Assembly: GCF_030684675.1 (NCBI RefSeq)
Contig: NZ_JAUXXZ010000070.1
Location: 1 to 33,861, forward strand
Reading direction: 5' to 3'
Source: Daejeonella sp.
GTDB lineage: Bacteria > Bacteroidota > Bacteroidia > Sphingobacteriales > Sphingobacteriaceae
DNA length: 33,861 nucleotides
Shown here: positions 23,663-30,838 of the stretch, piece by piece
How the letters are laid out: the number at the start of each line of letters is the position of its first letter
Position numbering within the stretch: the stretch's first letter is position 1
The notes under the pieces: generated by a model
The model's database searches: none
Told to the model about the DNA's origin: nothing
What the model saw: only the letters and a program-made list of their open reading frames with translations
Translations under genes and position numbers: made by a program

Positions 23663-24361
23663 TCAGGAAGAATGTAAACCACATTCCTTTTTATCCTGAT
23701 CTTCCCACCACCAGCGACCGGCCCTGAAATCTTCCCCTTCTTTAACAGCCCGGGTACAAGGAGCACATCCAATACTCGGGAAACCCTTGTCGTGCAATGG
23801 GTTATAAGGAATATTATTCTCGCGGATGTATGCTTTAACCTGATTCAATGTCCAATCGAAAATAGGATGAAATTTAAGGATCTGATTTGCCTCATCCCAT
23901 TCAACAGGATCCATGTGTTCCCTGTTCAGCGATTGCTCTGCACGAATACCTGTTATCCAGCATGAATTACCGGCAAGAGCACGCTTCAATGGCTCAATTT
24001 TCCTGATCCCACAGCATTCTTTACGATTCTCTACCGATTCATAAAAACTGCTGGGACCTTTAGAACTAACCATTTTTTCTACCGCTGCAGTATCAGGATA
24101 ATAGGCATGTATGGACTTCCCATACATTTCGAGTGTCCGGTTCCAGACATAATACGTCTCGGGAAATAATCTCCCTGTTTCAAGAGTAAATACTTTGATC
24201 GGGAGATTATTTTTAAATATTATGTGCGAAATCACCTGATCTTCCCATCCAAAACTCGTTGAAAAAATCACTTCTCCCGGAAAAGTCTTCACCAGATATT
24301 CCAGTGACTGTTCAATCCCTAAACCTTTGATCTCCTGAAGTATTTTTTCCGAACTGTTCAT
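23663..24361 (-). CDS. cysH: APS-type assimilatory reductase
   Basis: The 232-residue enzyme reduces activated sulfate to sulfite using thioredoxin-like donors. Besides the PP-loop-derived core (STSFGWEDQ, ETGRLFPETY) and the C-terminal ECGLH motif (catalytic Cys227), it contains two cysteine pairs: ECCG (Cys116-Cys117) and CAPC (Cys199, Cys202). These pairs bind the [4Fe-4S] cluster that marks APS reductases, as opposed to the PAPS reductases of E. coli. The absence of an APS kinase in the operon supports this. It starts 6 nt after the upstream gene's stop. Confidence 0.94.
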   Translation of the reverse strand: MNSSEKILQEIKGLGIEQSLEYLVKTFPGEVIFSTSFGWEDQVISHIIFKNNLPIKVFTLETGRLFPETYYVWNRTLEMYGKSIHAYYPDTAAVEKMVSSKGPSSFYESVENRKECCGIRKIEPLKRALAGNSCWITGIRAEQSLNREHMDPVEWDEANQILKFHPIFDWTLNQVKAYIRENNIPYNPLHDKGFPSIGCAPCTRAVKEGEDFRAGRWWWEDQDKKECGLHSS

Positions 24362-24367
24362 TATATT

Positions 24368-25537
24368 TTAATTTATCGAATTATCGAGCGCCTGTGACAG
24401 ATCTTCAAGGATATCATCAATATCCTCCAAACCGACAGATATCCTGATACTGCCGGGGAAAATTCCAATCTGTGCACGTTCTGCATCACTTAATTTAGAA
24501 TGGGTTGTTGAGGCCGGATGGGTCGCAATTGAACGGGTATCTCCAAGATTGGGTGATAACAGGATCATCTTCAATGCATCCATAAACCGTTTCCCTCGTT
24601 CAAAGCCTCCTTTAACTATAAAGGTAACAATACCACCACCCTGCTTCATCTGACGTTTAGCCAGTTCATATTGCGGGTGGGAAGGCAGGTGTGGATATCT
24701 GACAACTTCTACTTCAGGATGCTGTTCCAGAGTTTCTGCGACTTTCAATGCATTACTGCAATGCCTGTCCATCCTTACAGGAAGAGTTTCAAGACTTTTT
24801 GAAATAGTCCAGGCATTGAAAGCCGACATCGCAGGGCCTGTATGTCGAATAAAGAACATCAGCTCTTTTAACAAATCTTTACGGCCAACTACTACTCCTC
24901 CAAGTACTCTTCCTTGTCCGTCCATATATTTAGTCGCCGAATGGCTTACCAGATCAGCACCATACTCGATGGGCTTTTGCAGATAGGGCGTGGCAAAACA
25001 ATTATCCACGTTTAAGATGAAATTATGCTTTTGTTTTAATTTCCCGAGCCATTCCAGATCAACCAGTTCAAGTCCGGGATTTGATGGTGTTTCAAGAAAT
25101 ACCATTTTTGTTTCAGGGCGCAATGCAGGCTCAAAATCTTCCGGCTTTGATGCGTCAACATACGTTGTGGTAATGCCCCAGCGCGGCAGTAATTGAGTGA
25201 ATAACTGATGGGTAGAACCAAATATTGAACGAAACGCAACGATATGATCTCCGCTGCGGAGCAAACCTGCAATCGAAGCAAATACAGCCGCCATTCCTGA
25301 TGAAAAAGCCAATCCAGCTTCAGCACCTTCAAAATCACGCACTTTGTCTATGAATTCTGTGGTATTTGGGTTAGAATAACGGGAATAGATATTTCCCTCT
25401 ACTTCATCAGCAAACATAGCTCTTCCATGCTCTGCATTATCGAACACAAAACTTGAAGTCAGGTAGAGCGGCACTGAATGTTCTTTGTTTGAGGTACGTG
25501 CTGCCTGGGTTCGTATGAGCTTGGATTTTTCTTTCAT
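24368..25537 (-). CDS. metZ: O-succinylhomoserine sulfhydrylase-type PLP enzyme
   Basis: This Cys/Met-metabolism PLP-dependent enzyme of 389 residues most resembles O-succinylhomoserine sulfhydrylases, which use sulfide to make homocysteine. Seen are the SRYSNPNT substrate loop, SSGMAAVFA, LETPSNPGLELVDL, the PLP lysine in SHSATKYMDG (Lys203) and the C-terminal SIGLE-type segment (RISVGLEDIDD). Placing it inside the sulfate operon makes sense because it consumes the sulfide formed by the upstream reductase. The frame can also begin at a TTG at 25558. The ATG at 25537 is preferred because the TTG overlaps a TATTTTTG that matches the -7 consensus and may be an internal promoter. A cystathionine gamma-synthase role cannot be excluded. 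Confidence 0.85.
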   Translation of the reverse strand: MKEKSKLIRTQAARTSNKEHSVPLYLTSSFVFDNAEHGRAMFADEVEGNIYSRYSNPNTTEFIDKVRDFEGAEAGLAFSSGMAAVFASIAGLLRSGDHIVAFRSIFGSTHQLFTQLLPRWGITTTYVDASKPEDFEPALRPETKMVFLETPSNPGLELVDLEWLGKLKQKHNFILNVDNCFATPYLQKPIEYGADLVSHSATKYMDGQGRVLGGVVVGRKDLLKELMFFIRHTGPAMSAFNAWTISKSLETLPVRMDRHCSNALKVAETLEQHPEVEVVRYPHLPSHPQYELAKRQMKQGGGIVTFIVKGGFERGKRFMDALKMILLSPNLGDTRSIATHPASTTHSKLSDAERAQIGIFPGSIRISVGLEDIDDILEDLSQALDNSIN

Positions 25538-25568
25538 TGTTCTGTAGGATTTCGGCAAAAATACTTAA

Positions 25569-27068
25569 TTAAATAAAATTAATCAGGGTGGTGATAATTG
25601 TTTTAAGACTCACTACAATAACAATTATACTTACCGCAATCATGATTGCTTTAACCGAAATTTTATTAGACAAACGGGCAGCAATAGGCGATGCAATCGC
25701 ACTGCCAATAACCAGACCCAAAACAGCATCCCAGTATACATTATTTAGCATCGTAATAAATGCCAGAGAACTCATTAATGCAATAAAGAATCTCGAAAGT
25801 TTTACCGTTCCCAGGGCATATCGGGCATTACGTCCGCCTGCAATGAGGGAAGACAAAACAATCGATCCCCAACCACCACCACCAACCGCATCAATAAAAC
25901 CGCCTCCAAAACCAAGAAAACGAATATTTTTAATTTTAGCGCTGTTTTTTTTACGATTTATCTTAATTGCCTTAAGCAGGATTACTATCCCGAGAATTAA
26001 AGTATATAATGAAACAATAGGCTTGGTTATATAACTATAATGCTCAAGGGATGAAAGCAAAACCGCACCGAGTACTGCACCGATCACACCTGGAATAAGC
26101 AATAACCAGAATAAACGCATATTCACATTTTTCATCCTGAAATGCATCCAGCCGGCAATGCCATTGCTCAGGATCTCTGAAACATGAACTGCGGTACTTG
26201 CTGAGGCCGGTGGAATACCCATAGACAATGAAAAGGTTGTAGAAGTAACACCATAGGACATTCCTATTGCACCATCGATCATCGCAAAAATAAATCCGGC
26301 GATCAGGAAATAATAAAAAGTGGGATGAATCCCTTCCACATAATTGCGGAATGCCGGATCATTAAACCAGAATAGTCCGAAAATCAACAGAATACTAAAA
26401 AAACCTGCTCCCCATATCGCCCATCGCATTCTTCTGCTGGCCACCTGCTCTGCTGCTGGAGTGACCAGGATCGCAGTTGCCTTGTTTAACTCCTTCACCT
26501 TGTGTGCAAAATCACCATTGAGTGTATTTCTTAATGCATTCATCTGCTGCAGGGAAAGATCTAGCTCATCAGGCAGGTTCTCCTGAAAAAGCTCCTTCAG
26601 TCGTTTGGCAATTGTTGGCGATTTCCCATTCGTCGAAATCCCGATTTTGAGATCCCCTTTTTTTACAATTGATCCCAGATAAAAATCACAGAGTTCAGGC
26701 TTATCCGCCACATTAATTAGTAAATTCAGCTCACGTGCCATGCTTCTGATCTCAGCATTTAAAGTATTATCCCCGGTTGCAAGAATAACAATATCATGCC
26801 CGAGAAGATCATTTGATTCGAACTTCCTGTGAAAAAGTTTTACTTCAGGATAAGCTGCAACAAAATCTAAAAGTGTTGGCAGAAAGGTGTCAGAAACAAT
26901 AGTAATCTTAGCTTCGGGGCTGTTTAATAATACGGCCTGCAATTTTTCAAGTCCGATATTTCCACCCCCAACCAGCAAAACCTTAAGCTGATTAAGCTTA
27001 AGGAATACCGGAAAAAGTTGATTTCCCTCCTTTTTAACTTCAATGCTATTCTTGCTCTGAAAGCTCAT
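25569..27068 (-). CDS. Precorrin-2 dehydrogenase fused to a TSUP (TauE/SafE) transporter
   Basis: The 499-residue protein joins two functions. Residues 1 to about 205 form a Met8p/CysG-N-like domain with a Rossmann GGGNIG (34-39), a VADKPELCDF segment and the dimerisation region SIVKKGDLKIGISTNGKSP. This domain oxidises precorrin-2 and may insert iron to make siroheme. Residues from about 215 to 499 are hydrophobic, with about eight helices, and resemble the TSUP family (FAMIDGAIGMSYGV, ASASTAVHVSE, FGGGFIDAVGGGGWG). Members move sulfite, sulfate or organosulfonates. The gene overlaps the SUMT gene by 23 nt and precedes metZ. The fusion tethers siroheme synthesis to the membrane and to a presumed sulfur-anion transporter. 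The transport substrate is inferred from context. Confidence 0.88.
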   Translation of the reverse strand: MSFQSKNSIEVKKEGNQLFPVFLKLNQLKVLLVGGGNIGLEKLQAVLLNSPEAKITIVSDTFLPTLLDFVAAYPEVKLFHRKFESNDLLGHDIVILATGDNTLNAEIRSMARELNLLINVADKPELCDFYLGSIVKKGDLKIGISTNGKSPTIAKRLKELFQENLPDELDLSLQQMNALRNTLNGDFAHKVKELNKATAILVTPAAEQVASRRMRWAIWGAGFFSILLIFGLFWFNDPAFRNYVEGIHPTFYYFLIAGFIFAMIDGAIGMSYGVTSTTFSLSMGIPPASASTAVHVSEILSNGIAGWMHFRMKNVNMRLFWLLLIPGVIGAVLGAVLLSSLEHYSYITKPIVSLYTLILGIVILLKAIKINRKKNSAKIKNIRFLGFGGGFIDAVGGGGWGSIVLSSLIAGGRNARYALGTVKLSRFFIALMSSLAFITMLNNVYWDAVLGLVIGSAIASPIAARLSNKISVKAIMIAVSIIVIVVSLKTIITTLINFI

Positions 27069-27837
27069 AGAATGCCTTAATTGGCTGAAATTTTGAATGC
27101 AAGCCTACAACTTCACCGAAGATAATTAAAGCAGGAGAGTCAATTTTATGATCCTGAGCAGTTTCATAGATTGTTGCAGCAGTAGCCACAACAACTTTCT
27201 CATTTTCCATCGATCCGTTCTGAATAACCGCTGCCGGAAGCCTGCTTTTGCCTTCGGCAACAAATATTTCAGCAATCTCCTTTAATTTTTTAACTCCCAT
27301 CAGAACGACAATTGTTGCGTCTGTTTTAGCTGCAGTATAAAGATCTTTAGAAATTTCTCCTGAACTGGTCGTTCCGGTAACTACCCAAAAACTTTCACTT
27401 ACACCACGATGAGTAACCGGTATTCCCTGAAGTGCCGGGACAGATATACTGCTTGAAATTCCGGGTACAACTTCTGTTTGAATACTGTAGGATGCTGCCA
27501 TTTCCAATTCCTCAAAACCACGTCCGAAAACGAATGGATCTCCACCTTTCAAACGAACTACGTGACCGTAGTTCAATGCATAATCAATCATCAGTTTATT
27601 CACCGCTTCCTGTGAATAGGAATGATCGCCTGAACGTTTACCTACATATACTTTTATTGCACTTTCAGGTGCAAAATCAAGCAATTCACTGTTCACCAGC
27701 GCATCATATAAAACTACATCTGCAGATTTCAGAATACGTACACCTTTCAGACTGATCAGTTCTGCATCACCTGGACCTGCGCCAACCAGAGTAATTCTTG
27801 GTTCTTTAATTATATTTTTTACCTGAGTCTGTATCAT
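27046..27837 (-). CDS. cobA: Uroporphyrinogen-III C-methyltransferase
   Basis: The 263-residue SUMT methylates uroporphyrinogen III twice with SAM to give precorrin-2, the entry to siroheme. Family motifs are clear: LVGAGPGD (17-24), VLYDALV, a GKRSG segment, RLKGGDPFVFGRG and VPGISSS. It overlaps the sulfite reductase stop by 4 nt (ATGA) and the dehydrogenase-transporter gene by 23 nt, indicating tight translational coupling. It supplies siroheme for the reductase encoded just before it. The name sumT or the CysG C-terminal domain would be equally suitable. Confidence 0.94.
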   Translation of the reverse strand: MIQTQVKNIIKEPRITLVGAGPGDAELISLKGVRILKSADVVLYDALVNSELLDFAPESAIKVYVGKRSGDHSYSQEAVNKLMIDYALNYGHVVRLKGGDPFVFGRGFEELEMAASYSIQTEVVPGISSSISVPALQGIPVTHRGVSESFWVVTGTTSSGEISKDLYTAAKTDATIVVLMGVKKLKEIAEIFVAEGKSRLPAAVIQNGSMENEKVVVATAATIYETAQDHKIDSPALIIFGEVVGLHSKFQPIKAFYELSEQE

Positions 27838-29933
27838 GATTGAATCGCCTCCTTTTCTTTCTTAATTCTATTAATAAAATCAACTGTTGTACCCACATAA
27901 TGTTGAGCAAACTCAGCTGATGGCTCATTTTTATTTATTTGCAGTACCAGGTCATTAAAGCTTCCAAGACCGGCAAGAATGCTGCTCTCTTTGTATTGTT
28001 CGTCAAAATCCCGAATAATCCCGGTTTGAGTGCTACTGTTAATGCCTTTATCCAGCAACATCGCTTTCGCGCTGCTAATGAATACGCTGTAGGCATGATA
28101 GATTGAATCAGAGTAAGCTTTCGCATCAAAAGATTCAACAGACCATTGCAGTTTCTCTTCTGCCTCAAGCAATAAGGTTGAAACCAGATCGATCATCACT
28201 CCCGCACATTCTCCGACACCAATTGCTGTTTCGAAAGTCTCTTCATGTCCCCAGTCAACAAACTCATCAGGTGTAAGTGTACTAAGATCGGCGAGCGGTT
28301 TTAAGAGCTGATAAAAATGATCCTTCCCAAGTCTGTCATAATATTCGTTGAAAAGTTCATTTTCCTGCTTATTGTGCCTGTAATTATCCAGCACAAACCT
28401 GACAACATCTTTGGTTCTTTTAGACGGAACTTTGATCACCTTATCGGCAGCACGGCCCAGACCATCGCCTAAAGTACCACCACCTAATAAAACCTGTGCT
28501 GCAGGGACTACTTTTCCGGCAGCTTTTAGTGAGCTTCCATGAAAGCCAATCTGAGCAAGCCCATGCTGACCGCAACTGTTCATACAACCGCTAATCTTTA
28601 TTTTAATATCCTGATTATCAAGTAATTCATCGTATTCATCAGAGATAAGATCTTCCAGAACACGCGCTAATTCGGTGCTGTTTGAAATTCCAAGATTACA
28701 GGTATCTGTACCCGGACAGGTGGTAACATCCCCCACACTATCAAATCCGGGCTTAACAAAATCCAGCTCCTTTAAACGTTCGAACAGAAGTGGCAAGGCC
28801 TCTTTTCTGGCAAACTTTAAAAGCAAACCCTGATTAATAGTAATTCTAATTTCATCCGCTACAAGTCCGTTGATCGCTGAAATAAACTTTCTGGCTTTGG
28901 CTGTTGGAATGTCTCCGGTAGTAACCTTAATGTAGACACCATAAAACCCTTCCTGTTTTTGCTCAAATACATTGGTATCCAGCCAGCGTTGGTATTGAAA
29001 CTGATCAGTGATTTGAGCTTCCGGCAGAGAAATTACTTCAGGAATTTCAGGTAGGGCAATGGTATCACGATCAATAACAAATTTCTTAAATCGGATTGCT
29101 TTTTTCTCAGCTTCAATAAGCCTTAAAACTTCTTCAAGTCCCAATTTAGCAACCAGAAATTTCATCCTTGCTTTATTCCTGTTCGTGCGTTCACCATGTC
29201 TGTCGAACACCCTTAGAGTAGCCTCAATATATGGAATCAATTCATTTTCGGGAAGAAAATCGTTAATCGCATGAGCAATTGAAGGCTGAGCACCAAGCCC
29301 CCCGCCAAACAAAACTTTAAACCCGCGGATCTCTTTTCCTTCCTTTACCTGAACCTTGGGAATAAACCCCAGATCATGAATATAGGTAAAGGCAGAATCT
29401 GCTTCGGTAGCCGAAAATGCGATCTTGAACTTTCTGCCCATTTCCTGACAGATTGGGTTACGCAGAAAATATTTAAAGGTTGCATGGGCATAAGGTGAAA
29501 CATCAAAGAGCTCATTCGGATCAATTCCGGCAGTTGAAGAAGCAGTAACATTTCTCACCGTATTTCCACAGGCTTCTCTGAGTGTGATATCATCCTGCTC
29601 CAGTTTTGCCCATAATTCAGGTGTACGATCCAGACTTACATAGTGAATCTGGATATCCTGACGTGTGGTTAAATGAAGATTGCTGCTCGCATACTCATCC
29701 GAAATATCAGCAATACGCAGGATTTGCTTAAAGCTAATTTTTCCGAAAGGAAGCTTGATTCGAATCATCTGCACTCCGGGCTGTCGCTGACCATAAATAC
29801 CGCGGGCTAAACGAAGGCTGCGAAATTTCTCATCATGGATCTTACCTTCACGAAATTCCCTGATCTTCTTTTCGAGATCAATGATATCCTTTTGTACAAT
29901 CGGATCTTCTAATTCTGTTCTGAAACTGTTCAT
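27834..29933 (-). CDS. Siroheme [4Fe-4S] sulfite (nitrite) reductase with C-terminal HEPN-like extension
   Basis: The 699-residue protein is a nitrite/sulfite reductase-family hemoprotein. It shows the duplicated ferredoxin-like and catalytic halves (RGIYGQRQPGVQMIRIK, HLTTRQDIQ, GNTVRNVTAS). The siroheme/iron-sulfur cysteines are Cys406-x5-Cys412 (TCPGTDTC) and Cys450-x3-Cys454 (GCMNSCG). Its place in an operon with APS reductase and no nitrate genes makes sulfite the likely substrate, reduced by six electrons to sulfide. After about residue 545 there is an extra, mainly helical region of about 150 residues, like the HEPN-annotated tail in Bacteroidota homologues. Its role is unknown. It is the first structural gene of the operon, starting 9 nt after the U-tract of a strong terminator. 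No flavoprotein subunit is present in the window. Confidence 0.93.
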   Translation of the reverse strand: MNSFRTELEDPIVQKDIIDLEKKIREFREGKIHDEKFRSLRLARGIYGQRQPGVQMIRIKLPFGKISFKQILRIADISDEYASSNLHLTTRQDIQIHYVSLDRTPELWAKLEQDDITLREACGNTVRNVTASSTAGIDPNELFDVSPYAHATFKYFLRNPICQEMGRKFKIAFSATEADSAFTYIHDLGFIPKVQVKEGKEIRGFKVLFGGGLGAQPSIAHAINDFLPENELIPYIEATLRVFDRHGERTNRNKARMKFLVAKLGLEEVLRLIEAEKKAIRFKKFVIDRDTIALPEIPEVISLPEAQITDQFQYQRWLDTNVFEQKQEGFYGVYIKVTTGDIPTAKARKFISAINGLVADEIRITINQGLLLKFARKEALPLLFERLKELDFVKPGFDSVGDVTTCPGTDTCNLGISNSTELARVLEDLISDEYDELLDNQDIKIKISGCMNSCGQHGLAQIGFHGSSLKAAGKVVPAAQVLLGGGTLGDGLGRAADKVIKVPSKRTKDVVRFVLDNYRHNKQENELFNEYYDRLGKDHFYQLLKPLADLSTLTPDEFVDWGHEETFETAIGVGECAGVMIDLVSTLLLEAEEKLQWSVESFDAKAYSDSIYHAYSVFISSAKAMLLDKGINSSTQTGIIRDFDEQYKESSILAGLGSFNDLVLQINKNEPSAEFAQHYVGTTVDFINRIKKEKEAIQS

Positions 29934-29942
29934 TTATATTTC

Positions 29943-29975
29943 AAAAAAAAACCTCTTCTAATGTTTGAAGAGGTT
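29943..29975 (-). terminator. Intrinsic terminator in the leader of the sulfate operon (attenuator)
   Basis: On the minus strand AACCTCTTC (29975-29967), an 8-nt loop and GAAGAGGTT (29958-29950) form a perfect 9-bp stem followed by eight or more U residues (to 29943). The sulfite reductase ATG is at 29933, leaving no room for a promoter after the terminator. Operon transcription must therefore read through it, which points to regulated attenuation. Termination of the rrf2 transcript is a further possible role. Confidence 0.85.
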
Positions 29976-30011
29976 CATGCATATAATAAATTATTTTATG
30001 TCTGGTCTTCC

Positions 30012-30086
30012 TCAATGATTAATTATGCCCATATAACAACAATTCATTGTTATTTCATTGAAAACAGGAAGGCTTAATTTTTTCAT
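30012..30086 (-). CDS. 24-residue Cys-Cys leader peptide of the sulfate operon
   Basis: A short open frame starts at the ATG at 30086 and ends at TGA (30014-30012). It encodes a peptide beginning MKKLSLPVF and containing NCCYM at residues 15-19, with the two UGU cysteine codons at 30041-30036. It lies between a -7 element and the intrinsic terminator, about 36 nt before the hairpin. The RNA can fold so that the Cys codons sit in a small hairpin (arms 30047-30053 and 30033-30039). That hairpin is enclosed by an 11-bp interrupted stem (30066-30071 plus 30056-30060 pairing with 30007-30017). This is the design of an amino-acid attenuator in which a ribosome slows at cysteine codons when charged Cys-tRNA is scarce. 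I have no homology evidence for the peptide; the call rests on position and content. Confidence 0.65.
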   Translation of the reverse strand: MKKLSLPVFNEITMNCCYMGIINH

Positions 30087-30090
30087 TAGG

Positions 30091-30098
30091 CAAATATA
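30091..30098 (-). promoter_or_regulatory. -7 promoter element of the sulfate operon
   Basis: TATATTTG on the minus strand matches the TAnnTTTG consensus. The expected transcription start, about 4-5 nt downstream, nearly coincides with the leader ORF's ATG at 30086, so the leader would be read from a leaderless or almost leaderless RNA. No clear TTG at -33 was found, which may mean that an activator is needed. Confidence 0.55.
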
Positions 30099-30140
30099 AT
30101 ACAAAGCATATAGATTTAGTAGACTTTTTTTGAAAAAAAA

Positions 30141-30584
30141 TTATTGAGTGTAATTTTCTATTAAATTCTTTTCTCTTTTTATCACATCCGCAATACTTGT
30201 TTCGCTTAAAATCTTGACTGTAACATCCCTCACATCTACAAAAACATCTCTCACACCGCAAGTTACTTCATTGTCGCACTCATCGCATTTCTGATAAAAA
30301 TTCAGGCTGACGCAGGGAAGAAGGGCAACGGGTCCACCTGTAAGACGCAAGATCTGAACCACTGAGATCTCTGCAGGATCTTTTACAAGTCCATAACCAC
30401 CACCCGAACCTTTCTTGCTGTATAAAAGACCTGCATTTCTGAGGTCGAGAAGAATTTGCTCCAGAAACTTCTTAGGGATGTGCTCCTCTGAGGCAATTTT
30501 AGAAATTTGAATAGGAACCCCTCCAAAATTTTTCCCCAAAACTACGAGGGCTTTTAAAGCATAACGGGTCTTTTTAGAAAGCAT
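30141..30584 (-). CDS. Rrf2-family transcriptional regulator with four cysteines
   Basis: The 147-residue protein has the Rrf2 winged-helix domain: MLSKKTRYALKALVVLG at the start, a recognition region IPKKFLEQILLDLRNAG (36-52) and the wing KKGSGGGYGL (57-66). A cluster Cys91, Cys100, Cys103, Cys109 follows, in the place where IscR and NsrR carry Fe-S ligands, although the spacing differs. Rrf2 members include CymR, which controls sulfur assimilation in Firmicutes. It is encoded directly upstream of, and in the same direction as, the sulfate operon, so it is a good candidate regulator of that operon's promoter. Whether the cysteines bind a cluster or act as a thiol switch cannot be decided here. 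Confidence 0.88.
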   Translation of the reverse strand: MLSKKTRYALKALVVLGKNFGGVPIQISKIASEEHIPKKFLEQILLDLRNAGLLYSKKGSGGGYGLVKDPAEISVVQILRLTGGPVALLPCVSLNFYQKCDECDNEVTCGVRDVFVDVRDVTVKILSETSIADVIKREKNLIENYTQ

Positions 30585-30696
30585 AAATTTTGAAGGCTCT
30601 TTTGGTCATGCAAATAAACACAATTTCTTTTTGAATTCATCTCCAAATTCTGCTATGAATTAGAACTTGAAAATGTTTAAGATACGAAATAAGAAT

Positions 30697-30838
30697 TGAG
30701 ATGCGAGATATGTGATGTGAGATATGAGATGTGAGATATGAGATGTGAGGTCTGAGGTCTGAGATACGACATATGAAAGTCTTGTCCTTAGTCCTTGATC
30801 CTGGCTCTTGATTCTTGGCTCTTGATTCTTGGTTCTGA
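30697..30838. repeat. Degenerate low-complexity repeats
   Basis: About 30697-30776 consists of diverged tandem words of the type GAGATATGAGATGTGA, turning into GAGGTCTGAGGTCTGA. About 30785-30838 repeats GGCTCTTGATTCTT. The minus-strand open frame through it has a repetitive, non-protein-like composition (repeated SHISHLISHI), so I do not call a gene. The block lies just beyond the stop of the MFS transporter gene. Confidence 0.7.

Noticed and set aside
29943-29975. Hairpin as merely the rrf2 terminator
   Set aside because: It lies after a separate -7 element and leader ORF, and only 9 nt before the sulfite reductase start, leaving no room for another promoter; attenuation explains the layout better, though both roles could coexist.
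29934-30140. SAM or cobalamin riboswitch before the sulfate operon
   Set aside because: The AU-rich leader is short and shows no conserved SAM-I/SAM-II or B12-box sequence that I could recognise.
30697-30776. CRISPR-like array of short repeats
   Set aside because: The repeats are diverged, contiguous and without unique spacers of regular length; no cas genes are present.
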